From Paenibacillus sp. V4I7 (GTDB lineage Bacteria; Bacillota; Bacilli; Paenibacillales; NBRC-103111): a stretch of 64,000 nt of DNA. The notes under the pieces are model-generated. The model was not told the origin of the DNA. It searched no databases and saw only the letters and a list, made by a program, of their open reading frames with translations. This document shows, one piece after another, positions 51,385 through 60,075 of the stretch (position 1 is its first letter; each line of letters starts with the position of its first letter). The translations under genes were made by a program, and so were the position numbers. Location: the NCBI RefSeq assembly GCF_030817275.1, contig NZ_JAUSZD010000002.1:1922001-1986000 (forward strand), read 5' to 3'.

Positions 51385-53010
51385 GTGAAGTTTATTGTGA
51401 AACAGGGAAATGAGAGCGATAAGAATGACTCTAACGAATCGAAGGAATCACAGGAACAGTCGGAGAAACTGGCGATAGATGAGGAAGGGAATTTATCAGC
51501 TTACAATCCAATAACCGACATGACATCTGAGGAGAAGGCACTCAAAATTCAGGAAGATATCCCCCGAAGCATTCGAGAAGTTCAAAGAGTGCTGGAGGAA
51601 CGCGTAGGACTCAATCGAAGCTTCGATCTCGTACTCAGAGAAATGGTGTTTGGAGCCAAGCGTGTAGGCATCTTCTATTGCAATGGATTTGCCAAAGATA
51701 CGGTGTTAACCGATATCATTACACGTCTAACTTATGCGGACGAAGAAACAGTCTCACATCATACACTGGAAGCTTTCATTGAGAAACTAATTCCGCACAT
51801 CCAAGTGAAGTCCTACAAGAAAATGTCTGAAATCGTAGGACAAGTGTTGATGGGCGGGACGGCATTTTTCATTGAAGGAGAGACAGCAGCGATTGCGATC
51901 GATGTCAAAAGCTATCCCGTTCGATCGATCGCTGAACCTGACTTGGAGCGGGTTGTCCGAGGTTCACGAGACGGCTTCGTTGAAACCCTTTTATTGAATG
52001 TAACATTGGTCAGACGAAGAATTCGTGATGAGAGATTTAAGCTGGAAATTATGCAAATCGGCAAGCGAACCAAGACGGATGTCTGTATAGGCTATATCAA
52101 TGATATTGCTGACGCGGACTTAGTCCAAGCCGTGAAAGATAAAATAAATAATGTTGAAATCGACGGCCTTCCTCTTGCTGAAAAACAGCTGGAAGAAGCG
52201 ATTGTTAATAAGGGTTGGAACCCATATCCGATGGTTCGGTATTCGGAACGGCCGGATGTTGTCTCCGCTCATTTACTTGAAGGTCATGTATGTGTTTTTG
52301 TGGACACATCACCGAGCGTCATGATCCTGCCGACAACGTTTTTCCATCATGTGCAGCATGCTGAGGAATATCGGCAAACGCCATTTATCGGCACTTACTT
52401 AAGGTGGGTGCGCTTTGTTGGCATTATGGCTTCGATTTTCTTGCTCCCACTTTGGTTTATGATGGTTATGGATCCTTCCTTAAAGCCGGCGGGACTAGAA
52501 TTCCTCGGTCCGCAGAAGGAAGGAACTCTGCCACTATTAGTTCAGTTCTTACTAGCGGATATAGGGATTGATCTCATGCGAATGGCTGCTGTGCATACAC
52601 CTACACCGCTTGCAACCGCAATGGGTTTGGTGGCAGCCATTCTGGTTGGAGATATCGCGGTAAAGACAGGGCTCTTTATCAATGAGGTTATCCTGTATTT
52701 GGCGCTCGCCTCTATTGGGATGTTCGCGACACCAAGCTATGAGTTGGGTCTAGCTAATCGTATTGTAAGGCTTGCTCTCTTAATCATCGTGGCGATCTTC
52801 CAGGTACCCGGTTTTGTCGTTGGTTCAACGTTATGGTTAATTCTGTTAGCCACAAGGAAATCCTTTAATGCTCCCTATATGTGGCCCTTTATTCCATTTA
52901 ACGCCAAAGGCTTCTTTGCCATCCTGGTTCGTCGTCCGGTATTAGCTGGCAAAACGCGGCTAAGTATTACAAAGCCGATCGACGGCACGCGTCAACCAAA
53001 ATCCGAATAA
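51385..53010 (+). CDS. spoVAF: Stage V sporulation protein AF (GerA-family A subunit-like)
   Basis: 541 residues, longer than the usual 490 or so because of an acidic N-terminus (about 1-55, rich in E, S, K). GerA/SpoVAF core: SFDLVLREMVFGAKRVGIFY, KSYPVRSIAEPDLERVVRGS, DGFVETLLLNVTLVRRRIRD, then membrane helices in the last 180 residues (GIMASIFLLPLWFMMVM; EVILYLALASIGMFA; LALLIIVAIFQVPGFVVG). It is a spore inner-membrane protein linked to germination. GTG 51385 follows AAGGAGG. Confidence 0.92.
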   Translation: MKFIVKQGNESDKNDSNESKESQEQSEKLAIDEEGNLSAYNPITDMTSEEKALKIQEDIPRSIREVQRVLEERVGLNRSFDLVLREMVFGAKRVGIFYCNGFAKDTVLTDIITRLTYADEETVSHHTLEAFIEKLIPHIQVKSYKKMSEIVGQVLMGGTAFFIEGETAAIAIDVKSYPVRSIAEPDLERVVRGSRDGFVETLLLNVTLVRRRIRDERFKLEIMQIGKRTKTDVCIGYINDIADADLVQAVKDKINNVEIDGLPLAEKQLEEAIVNKGWNPYPMVRYSERPDVVSAHLLEGHVCVFVDTSPSVMILPTTFFHHVQHAEEYRQTPFIGTYLRWVRFVGIMASIFLLPLWFMMVMDPSLKPAGLEFLGPQKEGTLPLLVQFLLADIGIDLMRMAAVHTPTPLATAMGLVAAILVGDIAVKTGLFINEVILYLALASIGMFATPSYELGLANRIVRLALLIIVAIFQVPGFVVGSTLWLILLATRKSFNAPYMWPFIPFNAKGFFAILVRRPVLAGKTRLSITKPIDGTRQPKSE

Positions 53011-53013
53011 CAG

Positions 53014-53046
53014 AAAAAAGGGCAGGGAATTCTCCTGTCCTTTTTG
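53014..53046 (+). terminator. Terminator after spoVAF
   Basis: AAAAAAGGGCAGG (53014-53026) with CCTGTCCTTTTTT; GAATTCT loop. Strong. Confidence 0.8.
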
Positions 53047-53170
53047 ATTTTATGTCCTAGCGTGTATTGTCAAAAGCGCATGCCATATGGTACTTTTAAT
53101 AGTAATGTACATTAACCTCTTTGGCGGCATATAGCAAGAAGATGGTTCAGGGAGAGGGGAAAATAAAGCT

Positions 53171-54502
53171 ATGTATTTACATGGTACTAGTAAAATAAAC
53201 GACCAAGGCCACCTCGAAATCGGCGGTGTCGATGCAACGAAATTGGTTGCAGAATACGGCACTCCTTTATATGTATTTGACGAAGCGCTAGTACGTGGAC
53301 GCTGCCGTGAATTCGTAGAAGCTTTCAAAGCGTCGGGTCTGAAATTCCAAGTGGCTTATGCCAGCAAAGCATTCTGCGTAATGGCGATGTGCCGAATTGT
53401 AGATGAAGAGGGAATGTCACTTGACGTTGTTTCCGATGGTGAGCTTTATACAGCGCTGCAAGCAGGTTTCCCAGCGGATCGAATTCATTTCCATGGCAAT
53501 AACAAAACAATCGCTGAATTGGAAATGGCAATTGATGCCGAAATCGGCTGTTTCGTCGTAGATAACTTTATCGAACTTCAAATGTTGAATGCGATTGCCG
53601 AAGAGAAACGCCAAGAGGTGAAGATCTTACTGCGTATTACGCCGGGCGTTGAGGCACATACGCATGAATATATTTCTACAGGCCAGACGGATTCCAAATT
53701 CGGTTTCGACATGGGCAATGGCTCGGCATTCCTGGCGGTTCAAGAAGCTTCGCAATTAAGCAACGTGGAGTTATTGGGCGTTCATTCCCATATTGGCTCC
53801 CAAATTTTTGAAGTAGAGGGCTTCCGCATGGCAGCTGAGAAAGTGGCTGGCTTTGCGGTTCAAGTTCGTAAAGAAATCGGTGTGACGTTCAAGGTCATTA
53901 ACCTTGGCGGCGGTTTCGGAATTCGTTATGTGAGCGAAGATAGCCCGCTTCCGGTTGCTGTTTATGTTAAAGCTATAACAGACGCGATTAAAGAGAATTT
54001 CGGCAGCAATGATTTTCCAATGCCTGAAATTTGGGTTGAACCAGGCCGCAGCATCGTTGGTGACGCGGGAACAACACTGTACACTGTTGGTACAACAAAG
54101 GATATTCCAGGGGTGCGTAAATATGTAGCTGTAGATGGCGGCATGACGGATAACCCGCGTCCTGCTTTGTATGAGGCTGTGTATGAGGCGATGTTGGCTA
54201 ACCGTGCTACAGAGCAACCGACAGAGGTTGTATCTATTGCAGGGAAATGCTGTGAGAGCGGCGATATGCTGATCTGGGATCTGAACCTGCCAAAAGTTAG
54301 TTCAGGAGACGTTCTAGCAGTATCTTGCACAGGTGCATACAATTATGCAATGGCAAGCAATTATAACCGTATCCGCCGTCCTGGTGTTGTCTTCGTGAAA
54401 GATGGTCAAAGTGATCTCGTCGTAAAACGCGAAACGTTCGATAACATCGTTGGTAATGACCTCATTCCTGCAAGAATGAAACAAATGAGCGAGACCGTTT
54501 AG
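53171..54502 (+). CDS. lysA: Diaminopimelate decarboxylase
   Basis: 443 residues, alanine-racemase-like fold III PLP enzyme. PLP Lys in QVAYASKAFC, SDGELYTALQAGFP, HFHGNNKT, GVHSHIGSQIF, INLGGGFGIRY, WVEPGRSIVGDAG and the substrate-binding CCESGDML with VSCTGAYNYAM. It makes L-lysine from meso-DAP. ATG 53171 after a GAGAGGGG-like site. lysA after spoVAF matches B. subtilis. Confidence 0.96.
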   Translation: MYLHGTSKINDQGHLEIGGVDATKLVAEYGTPLYVFDEALVRGRCREFVEAFKASGLKFQVAYASKAFCVMAMCRIVDEEGMSLDVVSDGELYTALQAGFPADRIHFHGNNKTIAELEMAIDAEIGCFVVDNFIELQMLNAIAEEKRQEVKILLRITPGVEAHTHEYISTGQTDSKFGFDMGNGSAFLAVQEASQLSNVELLGVHSHIGSQIFEVEGFRMAAEKVAGFAVQVRKEIGVTFKVINLGGGFGIRYVSEDSPLPVAVYVKAITDAIKENFGSNDFPMPEIWVEPGRSIVGDAGTTLYTVGTTKDIPGVRKYVAVDGGMTDNPRPALYEAVYEAMLANRATEQPTEVVSIAGKCCESGDMLIWDLNLPKVSSGDVLAVSCTGAYNYAMASNYNRIRRPGVVFVKDGQSDLVVKRETFDNIVGNDLIPARMKQMSETV

Positions 54503-54517
54503 GTTGTTTTATATAAA

Positions 54518-54558
54518 AAGAAGGAAACCTCAAGCTTATACGGGGTTTCCTTCTTTGT
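54518..54558 (+). terminator. Terminator after lysA
   Basis: AAGAAGGAAACCTC (54518-54531) with GGGGTTTCCTTCTT (54542-54555), one G-U, then TGTG. The following 54560-54733 holds no gene I can support. Confidence 0.75.
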
Positions 54559-54733
54559 GTTTTCTCCATCTCGAGATGGACTGCTCGTCCACTTTAAGCA
54601 GCGCAGGAAGCACATTTTCGCAGTCAAACAGGACATGGTCGGGGTAGAATGATGTTAGAAATATAGCGCAGTTTGTGAAATGGAAGTTTTCATAGTAGAA
54701 TAAGATATTATTTCCTAAAGGAGTGGACCACAA

Positions 54734-55165
54734 ATGGCCAAACAAGCAAAAATTAAACTAGCAGGTGGCGGCGAAGTTGTCATCGATCTTTTCGAAAACG
54801 ATGCACCGAATACCGTTGCTAACTTTGAAAAATTAGCAAACTCCGGTTTCTACAACGGACTTGTTTTTCATCGTGTTATTCCAGGATTCGTAGCACAAGG
54901 TGGTTGTCCTACAGGAACAGGAACTGGTGGCCCTGGTTACCAAATCAACTGTGAAATCAACCCGAACAAACATGAGCGCGGCTCCTTGGCTATGGCTCAT
55001 GCAGGCAGAAATACAGGTGGAAGCCAGTTCTATATTGCTTACCAACCGCAACCGCATTTGGATGGACAGCATACCGTATTTGGTAAAGTATCCAAAGGCA
55101 TGGAATTAGTCGATGCTTTCAAAGGCAAAGATTTGATGGAGAAAGTTGAAGTTGTAGAAGTATAA
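54734..55165 (+). CDS. ppiB: Peptidyl-prolyl cis-trans isomerase (cyclophilin)
   Basis: 143 residues, cytoplasmic cyclophilin. [40 protein letters not shown] with the catalytic Arg, [20 protein letters not shown] and [11 protein letters not shown] are all present. AAAGGAG precedes ATG 54734. Same position relative to lysA and the rib operon as in B. subtilis. Confidence 0.96.
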   Translation: MAKQAKIKLAGGGEVVIDLFENDAPNTVANFEKLANSGFYNGLVFHRVIPGFVAQGGCPTGTGTGGPGYQINCEINPNKHERGSLAMAHAGRNTGGSQFYIAYQPQPHLDGQHTVFGKVSKGMELVDAFKGKDLMEKVEVVEV

Positions 55166-55178
55166 TTTGTCATAATCG

Positions 55179-55217
55179 AAAAGACGCCCGTTGATTAATT
55201 TCAATGGGTTCTTTTTT
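55179..55217 (+). terminator. Terminator after ppiB
   Basis: CCCGTTGA (55187-55194) with TCAATGGG (55201-55208), one G-U; TTCTTTTTT tail. Confidence 0.7.
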
Positions 55218-55367
55218 AATTTAATTCCGAGTGAATTCATAGAAAAAGTAAGAAATTAATGTGAAAAGGAAAAAAGCACTTGCTTTTTGTAAGTGTGAGT
55301 GATAAATTTTTCATTACCAAAGTAATTTTTAGCTAGTTCTTAGTTGTAAGTTACTTTTATATGTATG

Positions 55368-55546
55368 CAAACCTTCGGGGCGTGGTGAAATTCCACACCG
55401 GCGGTGATTCGATAACATGTACCCGTTACATGATTTCGATAAGTCCGTGACCCGTTTTGAAGCTAGCGGTACCTAAAACATAGCTTCGCTACGGCTGATC
55501 CGGTGCAATTCCGGAACCGACAGTATAGTCTGGATGGGAGAAGGAA
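55368..55546 (+). promoter_or_regulatory. FMN riboswitch (RFN element)
   Basis: Conserved blocks in order: ACCTTCGGGGC, GGTGAAATTCCACACCGGCG, AAGTCCGTGACCC, GATCCGGTGCAATTCCGGAA, CCGACAGTATAGTC and GGATGGGAGAAGG. P1 is CCTTC (55372-55376) with GAAGG (55540-55544). It controls ribD and the following rib genes. The 150 bases upstream (55220-55367) are AT-rich and hold no gene I can support. Confidence 0.94.
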
Positions 55547-55710
55547 AACGCGAACATTTGATTCGCTATGCATACTTGTACATTTTTTCACGTAAACAAA
55601 AATTCGGCAGGTCTGTCTTTTGAAGCAGATACGTCGTTGTTGTTTGATTTGATCAAAAATGCAGCAAGTATGGATGGATGAAGCTTCTTCGTGTTATCTA
55701 GAAAATCTCT

Positions 55711-55744
55711 GGCCCCTATCCGATACACGGAGGGGCCTTTTTGC
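55711..55744 (+). terminator. Expression-platform terminator of the FMN riboswitch
   Basis: GGCCCC (55711-55716) with GGGGCC (55732-55737), inner TCCG/CGGA, then T5. CATACTTG (55571-55578) and CAAGTATG (55665-55672), 86 bases apart, are complementary and may form the alternative structure. Confidence 0.8.
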
Positions 55745-55782
55745 ATTCAAAATTTGGATGGACCTGAAAGGCGGTGAACTTT

Positions 55783-56892
55783 GTGCATGTACTGAATGAC
55801 GAAGCTTACATGAGACTAGCTTTGCAAATGGCTGAAAGTGCTCTTGGTCAGACGGGAATTAATCCTGTGGTAGGGTGTGTTCTTGTTAAAAATGGGCGCA
55901 TCGTTGGTATGGGAGCGCACTTAAAGCGCGGACATGGCCATGCCGAGGTTCTCGCCTTGCAAATGGCAGGCGAGGAAGCAAAGGGAAGCACGGCTTATGT
56001 GACATTAGAGCCATGCAGTCACTTTGGCAAAACGCCGCCCTGCAGCGACCGACTCATTGAGGCCGGCGTGTTACGGGTTGTCGTCGCTGGAACTGATCCG
56101 AACCCGCAGGTTGGTGGGACAGGCATCGCTAAACTGCGTGAGCATGGTCTCGACGTAACCGTTGGGCTGCTTGCAGAGGAGGCCGCGGCAATGAACGAGG
56201 CCTTCAACAAATACATCGTCACCCGTAAGCCTTATGTGACGATGAAGACTGCGAGCACGCTCGACGGCCGCATTGCCTCGAAGACCGGCGACAGCAAATG
56301 GATCACGTCGCCAGCGTCTCGTGCCTTCGTTCATACCCTGCGCCATCGGCATCAGGGTATCATGGTCGGCGCCAGCACCATCATCGCCGACGACCCGCTG
56401 CTGAGCGCGCGCGGCGACGTACCGGCTGTGCAGCCGGTACGGATCGTCGCGGACTCGCTCTTGCGAGTCCCGCTGGGCGCCCGGGTGCTCACGGAGCAGG
56501 ATCGTCAGCCGACGATCCTGCTCGCGAGCTCGCAGGCGCCCGCAGAGCGTCGTGCCGCGCTGGAAGCGCGCGGCATCACGGTCCTCACCTGCGGGGACGG
56601 CCCGCAGGTGGACCTGACGCTCGCCATGCGGAAGCTCGGCGAGCGCGAGATCGGCTCCATCCTTCTAGAGGGTGGAGGGAAGCTCAACGGCGCTATGCTG
56701 GAGCAGCGCCTGATCGACAAGCTGGTGCTGATGTTTGCGCCGAAAATCATCGGCGGAGGCTCTGCAGCACCTGTAAACATCAACTTCGATGGAATCGCGA
56801 AGATGGATGATGCGATTACGCTCGACCGACTCAAGGTCGAGCAGTTTGGACCGGATATTTGCATAACTGGCTATCCGAATTATAAGAGCTAA
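55783..56892 (+). CDS. ribD: Bifunctional diaminohydroxyphosphoribosylaminopyrimidine deaminase / reductase
   Basis: 369 residues. Deaminase (1-145): NPVVGCVLVKNGRIVGMGAH, GHAEVLALQMA with the Zn His and catalytic Glu, and TLEPCSHFGKTPPCSD with the Zn cysteines. Reductase (150-365): VTMKTASTLDGRIASKTGDS, ITSPASRAFVHTLRHRHQGI and ILLEGGGKLNGAML. Second and third steps of riboflavin synthesis. GTG 55783 follows GGCGGTGA; GTG 55774 is in frame but has a poor site. Bases about 56250-56750 reach very high GC (44 of 60 in 56401-56460). Confidence 0.95.
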   Translation: MHVLNDEAYMRLALQMAESALGQTGINPVVGCVLVKNGRIVGMGAHLKRGHGHAEVLALQMAGEEAKGSTAYVTLEPCSHFGKTPPCSDRLIEAGVLRVVVAGTDPNPQVGGTGIAKLREHGLDVTVGLLAEEAAAMNEAFNKYIVTRKPYVTMKTASTLDGRIASKTGDSKWITSPASRAFVHTLRHRHQGIMVGASTIIADDPLLSARGDVPAVQPVRIVADSLLRVPLGARVLTEQDRQPTILLASSQAPAERRAALEARGITVLTCGDGPQVDLTLAMRKLGEREIGSILLEGGGKLNGAMLEQRLIDKLVLMFAPKIIGGGSAAPVNINFDGIAKMDDAITLDRLKVEQFGPDICITGYPNYKS

Positions 56893-56908
56893 CGAATGGA
56901 GGACTTGC

Positions 56909-57580
56909 ATGTTTACCGGAATTATTGAAGAAATCGGCCACATGCGCCGCATTCATAGTCAAGGGCAAGCCATGGTGTTGACCATTGCTGCCAAGAAAGT
57001 GCTTGAAGATGTCCACCTGGGTGACAGTATATCTGTAAATGGCGTCTGTTTGACAGTCATTTCCTTTGATAACGACTCATTTTCAGTGGATGTTATGCCA
57101 GAAACATACCGTAAGACGAATCTTCGCAAACTACAAACTGGCACCCGCGTGAATTTGGAGCGAGCGATGGCAGCGAATGGCCGGTTCGGGGGGCACATTG
57201 TTCAAGGGCATGTGGATGCAACCGCAACGATCCTTTCACGAATACCCGAGGAAAATGCGGTCGTTTACCGGTTCGAACCGGAGAATAAACACATTTTCCG
57301 ATATATCATTACTGGGGGTTCCATCACAATTGACGGCATAAGCCTTACCGTTGTTGATGTTAATGATCGTGAAGTGGCGGTTTCCATCATCCCGCATACC
57401 CTTGCTCAAACGGTCCTACATGATAAAAAGGCTGGGGATACGGTCAACATAGAATGTGACGTGCTAGGCAAATATATGGAGCGTCTACTAAAGTTCGGTC
57501 CATCTGAAACTTCGGATGGAAGCGGGAAAAAACAAAGTACGCTTACTGCGAGCTTTCTTGCCGATAACGGCTTTATGTAG
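56909..57580 (+). CDS. ribE: Riboflavin synthase, alpha chain
   Basis: 223 residues, two homologous lumazine-binding halves: FTGIIEEIGHMRRI, SISVNGVCLTVISF and PETYRKTNLRKL in the first; GGHIVQGHVDATATI, SITIDGISLTVVDV and IPHTLAQTVL in the second. It dismutates two lumazines to riboflavin. ATG 56909 follows GGAGG. The end (SDGSGKKQSTLTA) is a loose tail. Confidence 0.95.
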   Translation: MFTGIIEEIGHMRRIHSQGQAMVLTIAAKKVLEDVHLGDSISVNGVCLTVISFDNDSFSVDVMPETYRKTNLRKLQTGTRVNLERAMAANGRFGGHIVQGHVDATATILSRIPEENAVVYRFEPENKHIFRYIITGGSITIDGISLTVVDVNDREVAVSIIPHTLAQTVLHDKKAGDTVNIECDVLGKYMERLLKFGPSETSDGSGKKQSTLTASFLADNGFM

Positions 57581-57593
57581 AAACAACGAAGTC

Positions 57594-57613
57594 AGCTTTG
57601 CTAAAGCAAAACT
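57594..57613 (+). repeat. Half copy of the palindromic element
   Basis: AGCTTTGCTAAAGCAAAACT matches the 20-bp palindrome core of the 42-bp element except at one base. It lies 22 bases before the complete copy B. Confidence 0.8.
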
Positions 57614-57620
57614 CAGGCTT

Positions 57621-57662
57621 ATGCTTACGAAGATAGTTTTGCTAAAGCAAAACTCTTAGGAG
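57621..57662 (+). repeat. Copy B of the 42-bp palindromic pre-RBS element
   Basis: 39 of 42 bases equal copy A (21623-21664, minus). It contains AGTTTTGCTAAAGCAAAACT (57635-57654) and ends CTTAGGAG, the ribosome binding site of ribBA. It could sequester or expose that site. Confidence 0.85.
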
Positions 57663-57670
57663 AGGTGAAT

Positions 57671-58897
57671 ATGACAAAAATAATCTTCAACACCATAGAA
57701 GAAGCGCTAAACGATCTCAAACTCGGTAAAGTCATTATTGCTGTGGACGATGAAGATCGTGAGAATGAGGGCGATTTTATCGCACTTGCCGATAAAACAA
57801 CGCCAGAGGTCATTAATTTCATGATCAAAGAAGGACGTGGACTTGTTTGTGCACCAATAACGGAAGAACGTGCACAAGAACTTGAACTGCCTCCCATGGT
57901 CGCACGGAATACGGATTATCACGGAACAGCGTTTACTGTTTCTGTTGATCATATGGATACTAGTACAGGGATATCTGCGCATGAGCGATCTAGAACGATT
58001 ATGGGCTTGATTGATCCGACAGCAAAACCTCAGGATTTCCGAAGACCAGGTCACATTTTCCCTTTAATTGCCAAAAAGGGCGGCGTGCTCCGCAGAACTG
58101 GGCATACAGAAGCGGCAGTTGATTTGGCTATCATGTGTGAATCTTATCCAGCAGCGGTCATTTGTGAAGTCATCAAGGAAGACGGGACGATGGCGCGTGT
58201 ACCGGATCTAATGGAAATTGCAGCGAAACATGATCTGTGTATTATCACGATACAGGACTTAATCCAATATCGAAATCAGCAGGAGAAATTGGTTCAACGT
58301 GAGGTTGAAATTAAGCTTCCAACCGATTTCGGTATATTCAAGGCTATTGCTTATACGAACCTGCTTGATAACAAAGAGCACGTGGCCCTTGTCAAAGGGA
58401 CAATTGACTCTTCGAAACCAACGTTGGTACGCGTGCATTCCGAGTGCTTGACTGGGGATGTCTTCCATTCTCATCGCTGCGACTGCGGTCCACAATTGGA
58501 TGCTGCATTAAAACAGATTGATGAAGAGGGCAATGGTGTATTATTATATATGCGACAGGAAGGTCGGGGAATCGGTTTAATCAACAAATTGAAGGCTTAT
58601 GCCTTGCAAGAGCAGGGATTAGACACCGTAGAAGCGAATATTAAGCTAGGCTTTGCTCCAGATCTTCGGGATTATGGGATTGGGGCGCAAATTTTGAAAG
58701 ATCTTGGCATCACGCAGCTTCGACTATTAACGAATAATCCACGCAAAATTAAAGGTTTGGAAGGTTACGGCCTAGAAGTGGTTGAGCGGGTTCCGATTCA
58801 AATGGATAGTAAGGCTGATAATCTCAATTATTTACAAACGAAGAAAAACAAGCTAGGCCATATGCTGAGTTTCCATGACTCTGGCAGCGGCATATAA
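57671..58897 (+). CDS. ribBA: Bifunctional 3,4-dihydroxy-2-butanone-4-phosphate synthase / GTP cyclohydrolase II
   Basis: 408 residues. RibB part (1-200): [50 protein letters not shown] and [21 protein letters not shown]. RibA part (205-405): [20 protein letters not shown] with the Zn cysteines, [20 protein letters not shown] and [16 protein letters not shown]. It supplies both riboflavin precursors. ATG 57671 follows AGGAGAGG; GTG 57665 is possible. A palindromic element lies directly upstream, unlike the simple gaps elsewhere in the operon. Confidence 0.96.
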   Translation: MTKIIFNTIEEALNDLKLGKVIIAVDDEDRENEGDFIALADKTTPEVINFMIKEGRGLVCAPITEERAQELELPPMVARNTDYHGTAFTVSVDHMDTSTGISAHERSRTIMGLIDPTAKPQDFRRPGHIFPLIAKKGGVLRRTGHTEAAVDLAIMCESYPAAVICEVIKEDGTMARVPDLMEIAAKHDLCIITIQDLIQYRNQQEKLVQREVEIKLPTDFGIFKAIAYTNLLDNKEHVALVKGTIDSSKPTLVRVHSECLTGDVFHSHRCDCGPQLDAALKQIDEEGNGVLLYMRQEGRGIGLINKLKAYALQEQGLDTVEANIKLGFAPDLRDYGIGAQILKDLGITQLRLLTNNPRKIKGLEGYGLEVVERVPIQMDSKADNLNYLQTKKNKLGHMLSFHDSGSGI

Positions 58898-58947
58898 ACT
58901 AATCTAATCCAAATAACTTGTTCAAATAAGAAAGGGAGAATCTCACT

Positions 58948-59418
58948 ATGGCTAACATTTTTGAAGGGCATTTAATTTCGCAAAACTTGAAATATGGTAT
59001 CGTTGTAGGTCGTTTTAATGAATTTATTACATCCAAATTGTTGGGTGGCGCACAGGACGCTCTGAAACGTCATGGCGTAAATGAAGATGAAGTAGATATC
59101 GCTTGGGTACCAGGCGCATTTGAACTTCCGCTAATTGCTCAAAAAATGGCTGAAAGCGGAAAGTACGATGCTGTTATTACACTAGGTGCGGTAATTCGAG
59201 GATCAACTCCGCATTTTGATTATGTGTGCAGCGAAGTAGCGAAGGGTGTAGCTGCTATTAATCTGAAAACAGGCGTTCCTACAATTTTCGGTGTTTTAAC
59301 AACAGATTCCATTGAGCAAGCGGTAGAACGTGCGGGTACCAAAGCTGGAAATAAAGGTTGGGAAGCTGCTGTAACAGCGATTGAAATGGCGAATTTGACG
59401 AAGCAATTCACTTCGTAA
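58948..59418 (+). CDS. ribH: 6,7-dimethyl-8-ribityllumazine synthase
   Basis: 156 residues. [57 protein letters not shown] with the catalytic His, and [20 protein letters not shown]. It forms a 60-mer shell in Bacillus. AAGGGAG precedes ATG 58948. Last gene of the rib operon; its stop overlaps the next start (TAATG). Confidence 0.96.
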   Translation: MANIFEGHLISQNLKYGIVVGRFNEFITSKLLGGAQDALKRHGVNEDEVDIAWVPGAFELPLIAQKMAESGKYDAVITLGAVIRGSTPHFDYVCSEVAKGVAAINLKTGVPTIFGVLTTDSIEQAVERAGTKAGNKGWEAAVTAIEMANLTKQFTS

Positions 59419-60059
59419 TGCTTTCTTATTATCATCTGGAAACACTGCTGCCTAGGTTGCTCGCTTTTCTGATCGCAATGACGCTGCACGACGCAGCTCA
59501 TGCGGGGGCGGCTTGGCTGCTCGGAGATCGTACAGCCCGAGAAAGCAAACGGTTATCGCTAAACCCCTTGGCACATTTAGATGCCTTGGGGCTAGCTATG
59601 ATCATCTTCGGCCCCTATGGCTGGTCGAAGAAATTACCAGTAGATGAATCACGTTTTAAGAAAAGACCCAGGCTATCCCACACACTTGTTTATTTAGCGG
59701 GTCCTTTTACGAATTTGCTGCTCGTTTTGTTCTTCTGGTGGCTCTATTTCTTTCTTCCGGCTATGGTAGGAGGAGGGACTGAGTCCATAACCGTTGAACA
59801 GTGGCGAGTCTATTTGCAGTACTGCGTCATCGTCAATTTAATGATTTGTCTTATACATATGCTGCCTCTTTATCCGCTCGACGGATGGTATGTTTTGAAA
59901 GGACTTGTTCCTTCCCAGAAGCAAGGATGGTTTACACGTAATCAACGCTATGCACTTATTCTAGTTATTGTTTTACTGATTACACCGGTTGGACAATGGG
60001 CGCTCGGACATATTTATCCGTTTGCCGCGCAGTTTGTTATGAATCTATTTTCAATATGA
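59418..60059 (+). CDS. M50-like site-2 protease family membrane protein (HDAAH motif)
   Basis: 213 residues, five or six membrane helices. AMTLHDAAHAGAAWLLGDRT, LSLNPLAHLDALGLAMIIFG and LPLYPLDGWYVLKGLVPSQK follow the YwhC/M50 plan. The catalytic HExxH is HDAAH here, with Asp in the place of the usual Glu. The second Asp motif (PLDGW) is kept. It may be a slow or inactive protease, or Asp may serve. ATG overlaps the ribH stop; scpA follows after 16 bases. Confidence 0.85.
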   Translation: MLSYYHLETLLPRLLAFLIAMTLHDAAHAGAAWLLGDRTARESKRLSLNPLAHLDALGLAMIIFGPYGWSKKLPVDESRFKKRPRLSHTLVYLAGPFTNLLLVLFFWWLYFFLPAMVGGGTESITVEQWRVYLQYCVIVNLMICLIHMLPLYPLDGWYVLKGLVPSQKQGWFTRNQRYALILVIVLLITPVGQWALGHIYPFAAQFVMNLFSI

Positions 60060-60075
60060 CAAGGGGGAGAACAAA

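Noticed and set aside
54537..54745. Minus-strand ORF between lysA and ppiB
   Set aside because: It runs over the lysA terminator and the ppiB ribosome binding site and shows no start signal.
56298..56810. A 170-codon plus-strand ORF in another frame of ribD
   Set aside because: Arg/Ala/Pro/Gly-rich shadow caused by high GC; ribD motifs are in the other frame.
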